Source: Pseudomonadota bacterium
Lineage (GTDB): Bacteria > Myxococcota_A > Polyangia > Polyangiales > Polyangiaceae
Direction of reading: 5' to 3'
DNA: 64,000 nucleotides
Assembly (NCBI GenBank): GCA_023402175.1
Contig: JAEXCN010000053.1
Span: forward strand, 1 to 64,000
Notes under the pieces: model-generated
The model's database searches: none
What the model was told of the DNA's origin: nothing
The model's input: the letters and a program-made list of their open reading frames with translations, nothing else
In this document: one piece after another, positions 55,662 to 64,000 of the stretch
Numbering within the stretch: the first letter of the stretch is position 1
Layout: every line of letters begins with the position of its first letter
Translations under genes and position numbers: made by a program

Positions 55662-56780
55662 CTATTCGATTGACCTTGTGTCTTGGTCGTTGGTGGCGTC
55701 GCTGGTCATCCTCGCAGACCCGCCTCCGACGCCTCTGCGCCGCATGACGACGAGTGTGGCTCCGGCCAAAGCGAGCCAATCGAACATCGTGAGAGACGTT
55801 GTACGTGGCGTTGCCGAGCAGCCTCGCGTGACCGCGTACTGAACGGTGGCGGGTGCGCAGTCTTGGTCGCCGCCGTGACCGCACTCGTTGCCAGTGACCG
55901 TCCACTGCGGGGCCTCGTAACCTCCATCGGCTGCGGCCTCGAGCGCGGCCGCAATGATCAGGTCGGCATGCGCGTCCGTCCGTGTGTAGACCGCGTTCCG
56001 GCAATTCCCATCTGCGCGGGACAATGCGCCGAGCACGAACGGGGTGCCGTCATCCTGGCTGACCTGGTAAGGACCGCTGCCTGAGTCACCACCCGAGCAG
56101 ACGTAGCCGTCGGTGACGAGCTCCCTTTCATCGATAGGATAGGGATCGCAATCGTAGCTGTCGTCGCCGGGGATGCAGAGAATGTCGATGGCTGACCGTG
56201 CGCGACGGCTCCCGCTGTCGCCCGCCGTCGGTGTCGATCTGCCGTAGCCGACAGCCGTAACCATGGTGCCCACGCTGCCGGGATTGCTCAGTGAGAATTG
56301 GACGACCGGCGTCGCAGGCTGAGCGACGCTCGCCGGGATGTTCGTGTCGAGCTCGAGGAGCGCAATATCGTTGCCGCACCAACCCGTCTCCGTCTCGACG
56401 AAGATCTTCTTCACCCGATAGATCGGCTCGAATTCGTTGATAGGGGACACTGCTTGGATGAGGATCGAGTGGGTGTCGAGGAGGCCTGTGGGGAAAGTAG
56501 TCTCTCCACACTTTATGGCGCCGCTGCTGTTGGGCAGGGCGTCACGAGGTATGACGCACTGGCGCGCGGTGAGAACGAGATTCGGCGCGATCAACGTGCC
56601 CGAGCACGCGTGGTTGTCGACGTTTCCAACGCTGAGGGCGGAGTTGTATTTCTCGGCGGCCGTCTTCCCAATCACCGCGCTCTTCTGAGTGCCGACATTT
56701 TCACCTTCTGCGTCGTTGGACGGTAGGGCGCACGCGAGCTGCGTGGTCAGCGCCAATCCAACGAGAATCATCGTTCGCAT
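55662..56780 (-). CDS. Trypsin-like serine protease homologue with catalytic His replaced by Gln and C-terminal anchor
   Basis: 372 residues from ATG 56780, with GGAGAC upstream. N-terminal signal (LVGLALTTQLAC). A chymotrypsin fold begins near CSGTLIAPNLVLTARQC: the catalytic His of TAAHC is Gln here. The Asp (NDIALLELD) and Ser (GGDSGSGPY) regions are intact. A C-terminal hydrophobic segment MFDWLALAGATLVVM followed by RRRG looks like a sorting or membrane anchor similar in layout to MYXO-CTERM tails, though without the usual Cys cluster. It is likely enzymatically inactive unless the His is supplied otherwise; it could act as a binder or inhibitor-like pseudoprotease. Confidence 0.85.
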   Translation of the reverse strand: MRTMILVGLALTTQLACALPSNDAEGENVGTQKSAVIGKTAAEKYNSALSVGNVDNHACSGTLIAPNLVLTARQCVIPRDALPNSSGAIKCGETTFPTGLLDTHSILIQAVSPINEFEPIYRVKKIFVETETGWCGNDIALLELDTNIPASVAQPATPVVQFSLSNPGSVGTMVTAVGYGRSTPTAGDSGSRRARSAIDILCIPGDDSYDCDPYPIDERELVTDGYVCSGGDSGSGPYQVSQDDGTPFVLGALSRADGNCRNAVYTRTDAHADLIIAAALEAAADGGYEAPQWTVTGNECGHGGDQDCAPATVQYAVTRGCSATPRTTSLTMFDWLALAGATLVVMRRRGVGGGSARMTSDATNDQDTRSIE

Positions 56781-57165
56781 ATCGTCTGTCTCCTGACCTA
56801 TCGAGCTCACGCGTACTCCAATGCAGTCCACCCCAACGCATCGACACACGACGCCCCCTCCCGAGCCGCGGGCCACCGACTCAGTGCACCGACACCTGAA
56901 ATCCGTGATCGCGCTCGCGACCGATCAATGGCTGAGCAAGTACCTGGGCAAGTCGCTGGGAGCGACAATGCAGTGCCGGTCGGTGAGAACGAGGTTCGGC
57001 GCGTTCATCATCGCAGCGCCTCTCGACGCCGCAGCCGAGGGACGTGAGCTCGGTGCCAGAGACCGCCCGACGAGGCGAGCTGGGCACGGCGGCGTTTTTC
57101 GATGCGCCGGACGACTTCGCGTCAATGATGGCCGTACGCGTCGCCTGGATGGGTTCGCCGTCGGA
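56781..57165. other. 385-bp gap holding a trypsin-like gene remnant
   Basis: Lies between the IgGFc-binding lipoprotein stop and the trypsin-like start. The remnant at 56940-57015 is listed separately; the rest has no recognisable coding sequence and probably includes the promoter of the trypsin-like gene. Confidence 0.5.
56940..57015 (-). pseudogene. Fragment of a trypsin-like protease gene
   Basis: On the minus strand this encodes NAPNLVLTDRHCIVAPSDLP, then RYLLSH and a stop. It matches the APNLVLTARQCVIPRDALP segment of the adjacent protease but keeps the catalytic His of the TxxHC motif. The DNA around GGTGAGAACGAGGTTCGGCGC is clearly homologous to the functional gene. Sequence before and after is not protease-like in this frame, so it is a decayed duplicate. 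Confidence 0.65.
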
Positions 57166-58950
57166 TCAGTTCACCGGCGGAAGCGGATTGGGGACGAGCG
57201 TGCGCATGGCCATTCCGCCTGCATAGCCGTAGCTAGCCCACGGTGACCAGCCCCAGATCGTCGCGGCGAAGGGGCCGTTGCTGCGCATCGTTTGGCGACC
57301 GCTCGTGCAGGTGTTACTGCCGAAGCTGTCGCCCGGCCCATAGTTGTGCATGAGAGAGACGCGAGTCCATTCGAATTCACCGCGCGTGCCGGCCGGTTTG
57401 AAGTCCGTGAGGTTGCCGGCGCACTCGAGCCAGACGTCCTCGAACTTCCCGTTGTTCTTCTGGCGCACGACGACAAGCGATGTCTCCTGGTAGGTCGGAT
57501 CCGCGAAGAAGCTGTAGGAGTTCTGATACTGTCCGACCGGGACCACGTTGACGAACTCCGGATCGCCATTATTTTGGGCCGCGCCGAAGAGGCCACCGCC
57601 ACTGTAGCTCGACATGTACGCGCCCATGTAAATCGGATGATCCGCGTCTTGCGTGCGGACGACGAATGGGTGGCCGGTGGGCGCCACGAACGTGGCGAAT
57701 TCTCCGGCCTTTAGCTCGGTGGGAGCGCCTGCGGGGATCGCCGGATCGTAGTCGAGCCGCGTCCCATCGCGGGCCGCGACGATGCGGTAGCCCACGGGCT
57801 CGGCCTCGTTGCCCGCCTGGCGCGGCCGGTAACCGACGCCGACGTATTCATTCCCCCACTGCTCAAAGGGCGGGATCTGCTGTTGCATGAGATCGGCACA
57901 GCACGCCCCCGTATGGGCTCCGGTATGTCCGCCAAAGATGCCCACGGGCTTGGTCGAGTAGACGAGCGAGCCGGTCAGCTGCGCTTCCTGCGTGAGCTGT
58001 AGGTACTGCCCCTTTGCCAGATGATATTTCGTCGGGACATGGGCCGGCCCTCCAATGATGCCGTGTCCGTCTGCCACATCGTTGGTCGGAACGATGGTGA
58101 CGTCCGTGTCGTCGGAGGCGACGATCTGTGAGCCGGGCCACATGGGGCCATTGGAGTTGTAAACACCTTCCCAGGGTTGGACGATGATGTTCTCCGTCTT
58201 CCACGCCGCGACCGGCAGATGGAGGGTACCGGTGGGTATGAAGCTGACTGCGCCTCCGTACGGGTAAATCGACATCAGCGCGATGGGCAGGGTCGACTTC
58301 AGATGAAAGGACGAGCCGACGCCGGTGCCGTTCGGACCGGGGTACGCATACGATGCTGCGACGACGCCCTCGGGGCACGCGATGGTACTTACATCGAACG
58401 CCTTTTTCTCCGGGCCGCCCGGACCTAGGTCGGAGACGAACACGATGACGCTTTCGCCGGGGTCAATCGACCCTTGGTGTGGGGTCAAGACTCCACTGCC
58501 CGGCTGCGTCGAGAAGACAGCCTTGGAGAGGTCGAGCTCGGCTCCGTCCTTTTCGAGTGTGACGTCGACAGGCTGATTCGCGGTGTTGACGACGAACGCT
58601 GCATAACAGGACTGCCCCCAGCCCTTCCAATACAGCGGCTCCTGCAGATAGAACTCGCATCCGTGCGAGCTCGGGTCCGCAGCGGCCGCGGCACACGGCT
58701 CCTGACAGACTGCCGCGCCGCAAGCCTTGTCGTCCGCACATACCTCGACGGTCTCGCCGGTGCATCCATCGATGATGGATCGCCCATCGAGCGAGCATTG
58801 CAGCCCGCAAATGGGCCCATCCGCCACCGACGCATCGGACTCGAAGCCTCTGTTGTCAACTCCGTCGAATTCGCGCCGTTGTCCACACGCAACGAACGCC
58901 GACGCGGCCATCGCCGTGCCGATGATCCCGATGAATGCAATGCGCCTCAT
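57166..58950 (-). CDS. IgGFc-binding-type lipoprotein
   Basis: 594 residues. Signal with lipobox SAFVAC, then a Cys-rich neck (CGLQCSLDGRSIIDGCTGE, CADDKACGAAVCQEPC) and a long beta-rich domain of the IgGFc_binding type (GCEFY, YPYGGAVSFIPTGTLHLPVAAW, VASDDTDVTIVPTND, LTGSLVYSTKPVGIFGGHTG, CCADLMQQQIPPFEQWGNEY). The domain is known from eukaryotic mucin-like FCGBP and occurs in myxobacterial surface proteins; IgG binding itself is not implied. Its start overlaps the upstream RCC1 gene stop by ATGA, so it is the last gene of a coupled five-gene operon. Confidence 0.87.
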   Translation of the reverse strand: MRRIAFIGIIGTAMAASAFVACGQRREFDGVDNRGFESDASVADGPICGLQCSLDGRSIIDGCTGETVEVCADDKACGAAVCQEPCAAAAADPSSHGCEFYLQEPLYWKGWGQSCYAAFVVNTANQPVDVTLEKDGAELDLSKAVFSTQPGSGVLTPHQGSIDPGESVIVFVSDLGPGGPEKKAFDVSTIACPEGVVAASYAYPGPNGTGVGSSFHLKSTLPIALMSIYPYGGAVSFIPTGTLHLPVAAWKTENIIVQPWEGVYNSNGPMWPGSQIVASDDTDVTIVPTNDVADGHGIIGGPAHVPTKYHLAKGQYLQLTQEAQLTGSLVYSTKPVGIFGGHTGAHTGACCADLMQQQIPPFEQWGNEYVGVGYRPRQAGNEAEPVGYRIVAARDGTRLDYDPAIPAGAPTELKAGEFATFVAPTGHPFVVRTQDADHPIYMGAYMSSYSGGGLFGAAQNNGDPEFVNVVPVGQYQNSYSFFADPTYQETSLVVVRQKNNGKFEDVWLECAGNLTDFKPAGTRGEFEWTRVSLMHNYGPGDSFGSNTCTSGRQTMRSNGPFAATIWGWSPWASYGYAGGMAMRTLVPNPLPPVN

Positions 58951-60275
58951 GGCAGCAGTACCTCCGTTGGAACGAGGCTCGGTGTCTTGCCTTTTCCGTT
59001 TCCGAGTTGGCCGTCGTAGTTACTGCCCCAGCAGAGAACCTTGCCGGTCACGAGCAGGGCGCAGGTGCTGTCCTCGGTCGTCTCGACGTGCACCGCAAGG
59101 GCGGGAACCGGAACTTTGACGGCGGTCATGGCATGTTGCGTCGTCCCGTCCCCGGCCTGTCCGTTCGCATTTTTCCCCCAACAATAGACCGCGCCCGAGC
59201 CGCCAACCGCACACCAGCGTGGGGGAAGAGGCCCGAGGGCGTCGGTGGTCGCGATCTGAACAACGCGTTCGGGAGTGACGACGGGCTGGGGCAATTGAAT
59301 GTCGGTATTGTAGACCCCGGTCTTGAGCGCCCCCCAGCAGTAGGGAATACCGTTGGCCACGGCGCACACGACAGTGCGCGCGATGGAGACATTCGTGACG
59401 TTCGCGAGGGCGACCGGATCCGGATTGCGGTCGGGAACAAGCGACGTTGCCCGCCCTATGTCCCGCGGATAGCCCCAGCTCAACAACGTACCGTCATCGC
59501 GCAACAGGATGGCCGCGAAAGCGCCGAGTACGACATCCCGCGCGTTCGCCGCGCCGGGCACCGGTACGGGAATTGGCGTATTGGACGTGCCGCCGGGTGC
59601 ACGCAGGAAGGCGTTATTGTATCCCCAACACTGGAGCTCTCCATCGATGAGGGCACACGCGTCGCTATCCGACATGCCGAGCCGGGTGGCGGCCGGGATG
59701 GGGAGCTTCACGGGGCTCGACGCGTGCAGTGGGAATGTCGCCAGATTTGGCCCGGCCCCCCAGCACCAAGCCGAGCCATCCTTGTCGAGCGCGCAACTGC
59801 CGTTCAACGACACGACGTCCGACAAGCCGACGACCCGCTGCGGGATCACGCTTGGCAGTTGGTCGTCCAAGCCGTTTCCGAGCTGGCCGTAGCTGTTCGA
59901 GCCCCAGCACGTGACGGTCCCGTCGTGGAGGAGCGCACAGAAGCTCTGACCCGCCGACGAAGCCTTGTTAGGACGCGTCAGCGCGATCGCGCAACTCGAG
60001 GCCTCGCAGCTGACCTCGCGGACAGCGGCGTCGAACTGCCCGGCGTCGAACTGCCCGGCGTCGGCCGTGGTGTCCTGTACGTCGGTGCTTGCATCGAGCT
60101 CGTCGCCCGACGCGGTCGGGGTATAGCGCACCTCCGCATCGGCATCGTCGGAGCGGACGGCCGCGTCGTTGCCACACGCCGTGGCGCTCGCGCCCCCCAT
60201 CAAGAGCGCAAGGACGAAGAAAACACCGGTCGCGTGCCGATCAAGGAGTCGCAGCTTTGTGGAGCGCATAGCCAT
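58947..60275 (-). CDS. RCC1-repeat (beta-propeller) lipoprotein
   Basis: 442 residues from ATG 60275 (or 60269). Signal ends LMGGASATAC. After a long Asp/Ala/Thr linker come about seven RCC1-like repeats: FCALLHDGTVTCWGSNSYGQLGNG, SCALDKDGSAWCWG, DACALIDGELQCWGYN, CAVGGSGAVYCWGKNANGQ and STCALLVTGKVLCWGSNYDGQLGNG. The 'C.l..G.v.CWG.n..GQlG.g' form with extra cysteines is the secreted bacterial version of RCC1 propellers. It overlaps the 3' end of the preceding gene by about 35 bp and the next gene by 4 nt, so translation is coupled. Confidence 0.88.
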   Translation of the reverse strand: MAMRSTKLRLLDRHATGVFFVLALLMGGASATACGNDAAVRSDDADAEVRYTPTASGDELDASTDVQDTTADAGQFDAGQFDAAVREVSCEASSCAIALTRPNKASSAGQSFCALLHDGTVTCWGSNSYGQLGNGLDDQLPSVIPQRVVGLSDVVSLNGSCALDKDGSAWCWGAGPNLATFPLHASSPVKLPIPAATRLGMSDSDACALIDGELQCWGYNNAFLRAPGGTSNTPIPVPVPGAANARDVVLGAFAAILLRDDGTLLSWGYPRDIGRATSLVPDRNPDPVALANVTNVSIARTVVCAVANGIPYCWGALKTGVYNTDIQLPQPVVTPERVVQIATTDALGPLPPRWCAVGGSGAVYCWGKNANGQAGDGTTQHAMTAVKVPVPALAVHVETTEDSTCALLVTGKVLCWGSNYDGQLGNGKGKTPSLVPTEVLLP

Positions 60276-61554
60276 TTCCAACCGCCCAGATGTTCGATGT
60301 CGAGGTTCCGCGAATCCGGTAAAATGGCGTTCGAACGGGGGCGCCATTTTCTGCAATCGACGAGATTTCCCAGGCTCCTCCGTCATTGAGGACGTTGATT
60401 CCCTGAACGACGATTCCCTCACCGCTGAGCCAGTGCTCCGCGTCGGACGGTGCCCACATCGAGAGATAAGTATTCGAGGTTCCCGCGAATGCCGGCTTCG
60501 ATGCTCGGAAGGACCAATCTTGGTCGGTCGCTCCTGGGAGGAGCTCGACGACCCCTCCGGTCCAGTCGAGGCCGAAGATGCGGCCGGACGGGGTGGATTG
60601 AATGTCGGTCATCAAGCCGAAGCGCGCTAGATAGCCCGGCTTCGTCGCGCAGTCGGCGGGGTTGGTCCCAGTGACGACCGTCCCATCGGCGATGCGTGAA
60701 TAACCCGAGGCGCTCTTTTGGATGACGATGGCGCAGCCCCCCAAGGCCTGATAGCTCCTTGTGCCCGCGAACCACATTTCCCCTGAGGGGGAAGCTCCCG
60801 CACTCAAGATGAATGTACCCACGCTAGCGTTTGTAGGTGCCTCGATGCTGTATTCGGCAACCCACGTTGGCGTTCCGCTGCCATCGTCCTTCCAATGGAA
60901 GATCGTGTTGGTGAACCATGCATAAATGTCATGGACACTGGTTCCAAAGACACCGAGTGATGGATAGTTGACCCCTAGGGGGTTACCGGGGAAATAGAGC
61001 GGCGGATTCCCCCCTGCTGACGCTGGATTCGGACCCCCGTCGGGGAGCTGGTGACGCGTCCACGTCCACTGCGCGCCCGGCCCGCGGGTGCCGTGATAGA
61101 CGTAGCCGGGCGCAATCGTGTAATAGAGCTCGTTCTCGTTCGGTGCCCAGAGCGAGCCGATGTAGCTGCCGAATCCAACAGCGTTCTGCGTGTCGTCGTC
61201 GATGTAGCTCCACGACTTCGCAGCGGCGGTCCACTCCATCACTTTGACGCCGAGGGTCGGGCTGTTGGCGACGGCGAACGCGCGGTCTTCGAAAGGCCAG
61301 ATATCCTGCACGAGGAAATCCGGGTTGGGCAGTGTCGTGGGGCACCATCCGGCGGGGCTGCACATCGAGCGGTCCGGTGACGAATCGGTGCTGGCGTCGG
61401 CGGCGACCGCGTCGGCGGTGGCGCCCCCGAGGGTCGCAGCGTCGACATCTGGCTTGGGCGGCGGCGAAGGGTCGTCCGAGGAACCAGCGCAAGCGGCGGT
61501 TGCCTGGAGGGCGCCTCCAACGAACACACCCGCGAGGAGCATCGATGATTTCAT
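60241..61554 (-). CDS. Secreted beta-propeller-like lipoprotein
   Basis: 437 residues from ATG 61554. Signal ends QATAAC, then a Ser/Pro/Asp linker and CSPAGWCPTTLPNPDFL. The rest is beta-rich, with loosely repeated 'LWAPNENELYYTI', 'VFGTSVHDIYAWF', 'SMWAPSDAEHWLSGEG' and 'IRGTSTSNIWAVGNGYALHK' units, i.e. the W-A-x-G propeller blades common in myxobacterial lipoproteins. The upstream stop and this start overlap as TGATG. It is a diverged relative of the gene before it. Confidence 0.78.
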   Translation of the reverse strand: MKSSMLLAGVFVGGALQATAACAGSSDDPSPPPKPDVDAATLGGATADAVAADASTDSSPDRSMCSPAGWCPTTLPNPDFLVQDIWPFEDRAFAVANSPTLGVKVMEWTAAAKSWSYIDDDTQNAVGFGSYIGSLWAPNENELYYTIAPGYVYHGTRGPGAQWTWTRHQLPDGGPNPASAGGNPPLYFPGNPLGVNYPSLGVFGTSVHDIYAWFTNTIFHWKDDGSGTPTWVAEYSIEAPTNASVGTFILSAGASPSGEMWFAGTRSYQALGGCAIVIQKSASGYSRIADGTVVTGTNPADCATKPGYLARFGLMTDIQSTPSGRIFGLDWTGGVVELLPGATDQDWSFRASKPAFAGTSNTYLSMWAPSDAEHWLSGEGIVVQGINVLNDGGAWEISSIAENGAPVRTPFYRIRGTSTSNIWAVGNGYALHKAATP

Positions 61555-62810
61555 CACTTTGGATCCTTCTCGCCAATCGAAAGGACGACACCCTCCCCGC
61601 CGATCCAGACGTGTCCGGGCGAAGGCGTCCATACCGTCGTGAGCTTCGGTCGGCGCGCGCCGAGACCGGCCACGGGCACCCGCGACCAGCGCGAGCCGTC
61701 GTAGTGGAGAACGACCGCATCGTCGCCGACGGCCCACACGTCGGAGGGCGACGTGCCCCAGACGGCGTTGAGGTTCGAGCTCACCGGCACGTCGGCGACG
61801 ACGTCCCAGTGCAGCGGATCTCCGACGTAGTGACGGATGGTGCCTTGCGCGCCGACGGACCAAGCGTCCGTAGCCGAGGCAGACCAGACTCCGCGAAGCT
61901 CGTTCTGCGTCAGGCTGTTGAACGCGACCGCATGGGGCGTGTCACTGTCTGCGTCGGTCACGTGGATCGTCACACCCTTGCTGCCGACGGCCCAGAGCTC
62001 GTTTTTGTCGAATCCGTGAACGGCGTTCATCCGTGAGCACGGGATCTCGCCGCACGAGCCCGACGGAAGCGCTTCGGCGACTTCGAGCCCCTGAAACTTC
62101 GCAGTCGTGTAACGCAAGCGCCAGAGGTCAGGCATCATCTGCGCAGTCGACCCGCCCCCGCCAAACAAATCCCAGTTGTCGAAGCTCGTGCACCACAACC
62201 ACGTCGCTCCCCTCGCTGCCCAGGCCGACGTGAGCTGATAGGGCTGCTGCAAGAGCGAACTGGGGACCGGCGAATCGGAAGCGTTCGTGAGATCGATGCT
62301 GAACCAGCTCGACAGGCCGGCGTCGGCGGCGTGGGTGTGGAAACGCTGCAGGCTCGTCAACAAGAGCTCCGTGTCGTCACGAAGCCATATGGCCTGATTC
62401 GTCCATTCATCGCCGATATCGAGGCGGGTCCACGAGCTACCGTCGAAGTGCGCGACGGTGCCGCGCGCGCCCACGGCCCAGACGTCCGACGCCGAGCGTC
62501 CACGGATCACGTTGATGCGCACTCGTCCGTCGATCGGGCCCCCCGCCGTCGACGGATCGAAAGGGCCGCCATTGCACGGGATTTTCGGCGTGCATTCGGC
62601 GGGGAACCATTCGCAGCCGGTGCACGGGCCGGCGTCGACGTCGTCAGCGGCATTCGGGCCGGTGTTCGCGTCCGATCCGACGATGGTAATTTCGTTGTTG
62701 TCCTCCTGCGGGGAGCTGTTCGACTCGTCCGACGAGGCGCAGGCTGCGATTGGAAGCGCACCGCACACGCTCGTCAGAAGCGCCGCCATGAAAAGCGTGT
62801 GACGATTCAT
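61554..62810 (-). CDS. WAVG-repeat beta-propeller lipoprotein
   Basis: 418 residues from ATG 62810. Signal ends GALPIAAC, followed by a Ser/Asn/Asp linker and CTGCEW...CTPKIPCNGG. At least four blades of the 'v.gts..DvWAVG..Gti.H.dG..W' type follow: IRGRSASDVWAVGARGTVAH, HGFDKNELWAVGSKGVTIH, WSASATDAWSVGAQGTIRH and WGTSPSDVWAVGDDAVVLH. Typical secreted myxobacterial propeller. Overlaps the upstream Cys-rich gene by ATGA (62807-62810) and the next gene by TGATG. Confidence 0.85.
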   Translation of the reverse strand: MNRHTLFMAALLTSVCGALPIAACASSDESNSSPQEDNNEITIVGSDANTGPNAADDVDAGPCTGCEWFPAECTPKIPCNGGPFDPSTAGGPIDGRVRINVIRGRSASDVWAVGARGTVAHFDGSSWTRLDIGDEWTNQAIWLRDDTELLLTSLQRFHTHAADAGLSSWFSIDLTNASDSPVPSSLLQQPYQLTSAWAARGATWLWCTSFDNWDLFGGGGSTAQMMPDLWRLRYTTAKFQGLEVAEALPSGSCGEIPCSRMNAVHGFDKNELWAVGSKGVTIHVTDADSDTPHAVAFNSLTQNELRGVWSASATDAWSVGAQGTIRHYVGDPLHWDVVADVPVSSNLNAVWGTSPSDVWAVGDDAVVLHYDGSRWSRVPVAGLGARRPKLTTVWTPSPGHVWIGGEGVVLSIGEKDPK

Positions 62811-64000
62811 TGCGGCACCACCTCTCCCGCGTCTGCGTCGCACGGTTCGACGGCACATCGACCTCCGATGCACGCTTGACCCGCGACCCCGTCGCATTCG
62901 TGTCCGCACTCTCCGCAATTGTGAGGGTCGAATTCGATCTGGGTCTCGCAGCCGTCTTCGAGGTTGCCGTTGCAGTTTGCGTGGCCCGCGAGACAGCGCG
63001 TTTCGCAGCTGCCATTCACGCAGACGGGGTAAAACGTCTGGCTGGTGATGTCTGCGGGGCAGACGTTGCCGCAACCGCCGCAGTTGCGGGGGTCGGTGTT
63101 GATATCGACGCAGACTCCCAAAATGTCGAAGCTAACGCACAATGTTTCGCCGGGCTTACACAAGCACTTTGGTGAGGGTGGAAACCCCTCGAAAAGGCAT
63201 TCCTGGCCGGCAGCACAGACCGTGCCGCAGCTGCCGCAGTTGTTGGGGTCCATCGCGAACGTTTCGCAGCCGTCCACGTCCTCCTCCCCCGGTTTGTGGT
63301 TACAGTCGAGCCAATAAGGGTCGCACTTGAGGTGACCGCATTCGCTATTCTTGCACCCGTAGTGGGCGTTCGGGTAGGAGGGGGCGCCGTCATTCGTGGG
63401 ATCACATGCGTTGTTGCACGCGCCGCAATCGACGTCTTTCTCTCTCAGATCGAAGCACATTGGCCCAATCCCGGTCACGTCGCAGGGAGTTTGCCCGGGA
63501 AGACAGCCACATCTCCATGTGGTCGTGGTAATCCCAACGCACGACTTCGCGGGGTCGGTGCACGTGACTCCACACGCTCCGCAATTGTCGTTCGTATTGG
63601 GCGTGAGCTCGCAACCATCGTCGACGATGCCGTTGCAATTGAGTTGCGGGGTCAAGCACGCCATCTGGCACTTGCCCTCGGCGCATGCGAATGTCGCGCC
63701 GTTTGCGTCTTTCGGGCAAACGAATCCACACGAGCCGCAATTGTTGGGATCGGTTTGCAAATCGATGTCACACGGAAAGCGCGAGCTCGGGCACGTCGTC
63801 CGACCGCCCGTACACTTGCTCGAGGGGCAATAGTTCGTGAGCTCGAAGCTGGAACCAGTAGCATCCGCTCCGGCGTCGACGACGAACGAAGGTGCCGGCT
63901 CGGGATCGTGCTCGGCGCCGAGGAATCGCTCGGTCGTCGTGGCACAGCCCGCGACGAGTACGACGGTCGCGAGCGTCGTGCTCGCGACGAAGGTGCGCAC
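62807..64000 (-). CDS. Cys-rich repeat lipoprotein (NCGxCGxxC modules)
   Basis: 397 residues if it starts at GTG 64000, at the window edge; the start could lie further out. The signal ends VVLVAGC. The mature chain contains at least six modules of the form 'D..NCG.CG..C......C..G.C...C': DPNNCGSCGFVCPKD, NDNCGACGVTCTDP, VDCGACNNACDP, DPNNCGSCGTVCAAGQEC, DPRNCGGCGNVCPA and DPHNCGECGHECDG. C-x(1-2)-C-rich proteins of this kind are frequent at the surface of Polyangiales and are sometimes misannotated as tryptophan synthase. It is the first visible gene of the coupled five-gene operon. Confidence 0.85.
   Translation of the reverse strand: MRTFVASTTLATVVLVAGCATTTERFLGAEHDPEPAPSFVVDAGADATGSSFELTNYCPSSKCTGGRTTCPSSRFPCDIDLQTDPNNCGSCGFVCPKDANGATFACAEGKCQMACLTPQLNCNGIVDDGCELTPNTNDNCGACGVTCTDPAKSCVGITTTTWRCGCLPGQTPCDVTGIGPMCFDLREKDVDCGACNNACDPTNDGAPSYPNAHYGCKNSECGHLKCDPYWLDCNHKPGEEDVDGCETFAMDPNNCGSCGTVCAAGQECLFEGFPPSPKCLCKPGETLCVSFDILGVCVDINTDPRNCGGCGNVCPADITSQTFYPVCVNGSCETRCLAGHANCNGNLEDGCETQIEFDPHNCGECGHECDGVAGQACIGGRCAVEPCDADAGEVVPQ

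Noticed and set aside
57166..58950. Mammalian IgG-binding function for the IgGFc-type lipoprotein
   Set aside because: The domain name comes from the eukaryotic FCGBP; bacterial copies have no demonstrated antibody binding, so only the fold is claimed.

Overview
The window looks like chromosomal DNA from a myxobacterium, probably a soil Polyangiales-type genome. This is inferred from very high GC, many eukaryote-like Ser/Thr protein kinases, giant multidomain signalling proteins, KaiC-like ATPases, a FHA/sigma-54 regulator, and a large crowd of Cys-rich, Asp/Ser-linker lipoproteins (IgGFc-binding, RCC1, delta-60, WAVG-propeller and DUF6748 types). No phage genes, transposase, CRISPR array, rRNA or tRNA was seen.

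Layout. 1-6.9 kb: end of a Ser/Thr kinase, a GreA/GreB-like factor, a Kazal-inhibitor lipoprotein, a VOC protein, a phosphodiester glycosidase, a small heat-shock protein and a lipoprotein. 7-14.4 kb: hybrid histidine kinase, DsbD-type thiol transporter, TPR protein, two tandem small lipoproteins, FHA/sigma-54 activator. 14.4-18 kb: small lipoprotein, NRDE protein, glycyl-tRNA synthetase alpha chain, uracil-DNA glycosylase, secreted metalloprotease. 18-30.8 kb: a 1942-residue kinase-like/AAA/GAF/PAS/histidine-kinase protein, an ECF sigma factor with a FecR-type partner, then a four-gene KaiC operon (KaiC-like, small helical protein, KaiC-like, histidine kinase). 30.9-34.8 kb: Ser/Thr kinase, PgeF, a MutH-type mismatch-repair endonuclease, a small membrane protein and a class-beta-like methyltransferase. 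34.8-35.5 kb: a gene-free stretch made of a tandem repeat and a roughly 475-bp long inverted-repeat element. 35.6-50.9 kb: lipoproteins, cystathionine beta-synthase, a propeller-cytochrome, a decayed histidine kinase upstream of an intact response regulator, a zinc-ribbon/heptad-repeat protein, a HEAT-THUMP methyltransferase, and a molybdopterin oxidoreductase with its PepSY membrane partner. 50.9-64 kb: ten consecutive minus-strand genes for secreted or lipid-anchored proteins; the first five (64000 down to 57166) overlap end to end and look translationally coupled.

Most notable: (1) a full-length MutH with the E. coli catalytic and GATC-contacting residues conserved at a constant offset of 7, in a lineage where MutH is not expected, next to an amino-methyltransferase-like gene and in GATC-rich DNA; (2) a long inverted-repeat element with a perfect 40-nt terminal inverted repeat and no transposase; (3) a coupled five-gene operon of unrelated surface lipoproteins; (4) the KaiC-KaiC-histidine kinase operon without KaiA or KaiB. 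Coordinates come from reading the sequence; starts were chosen from ribosome-binding sites, overlaps and signal peptides, and no database search was run.
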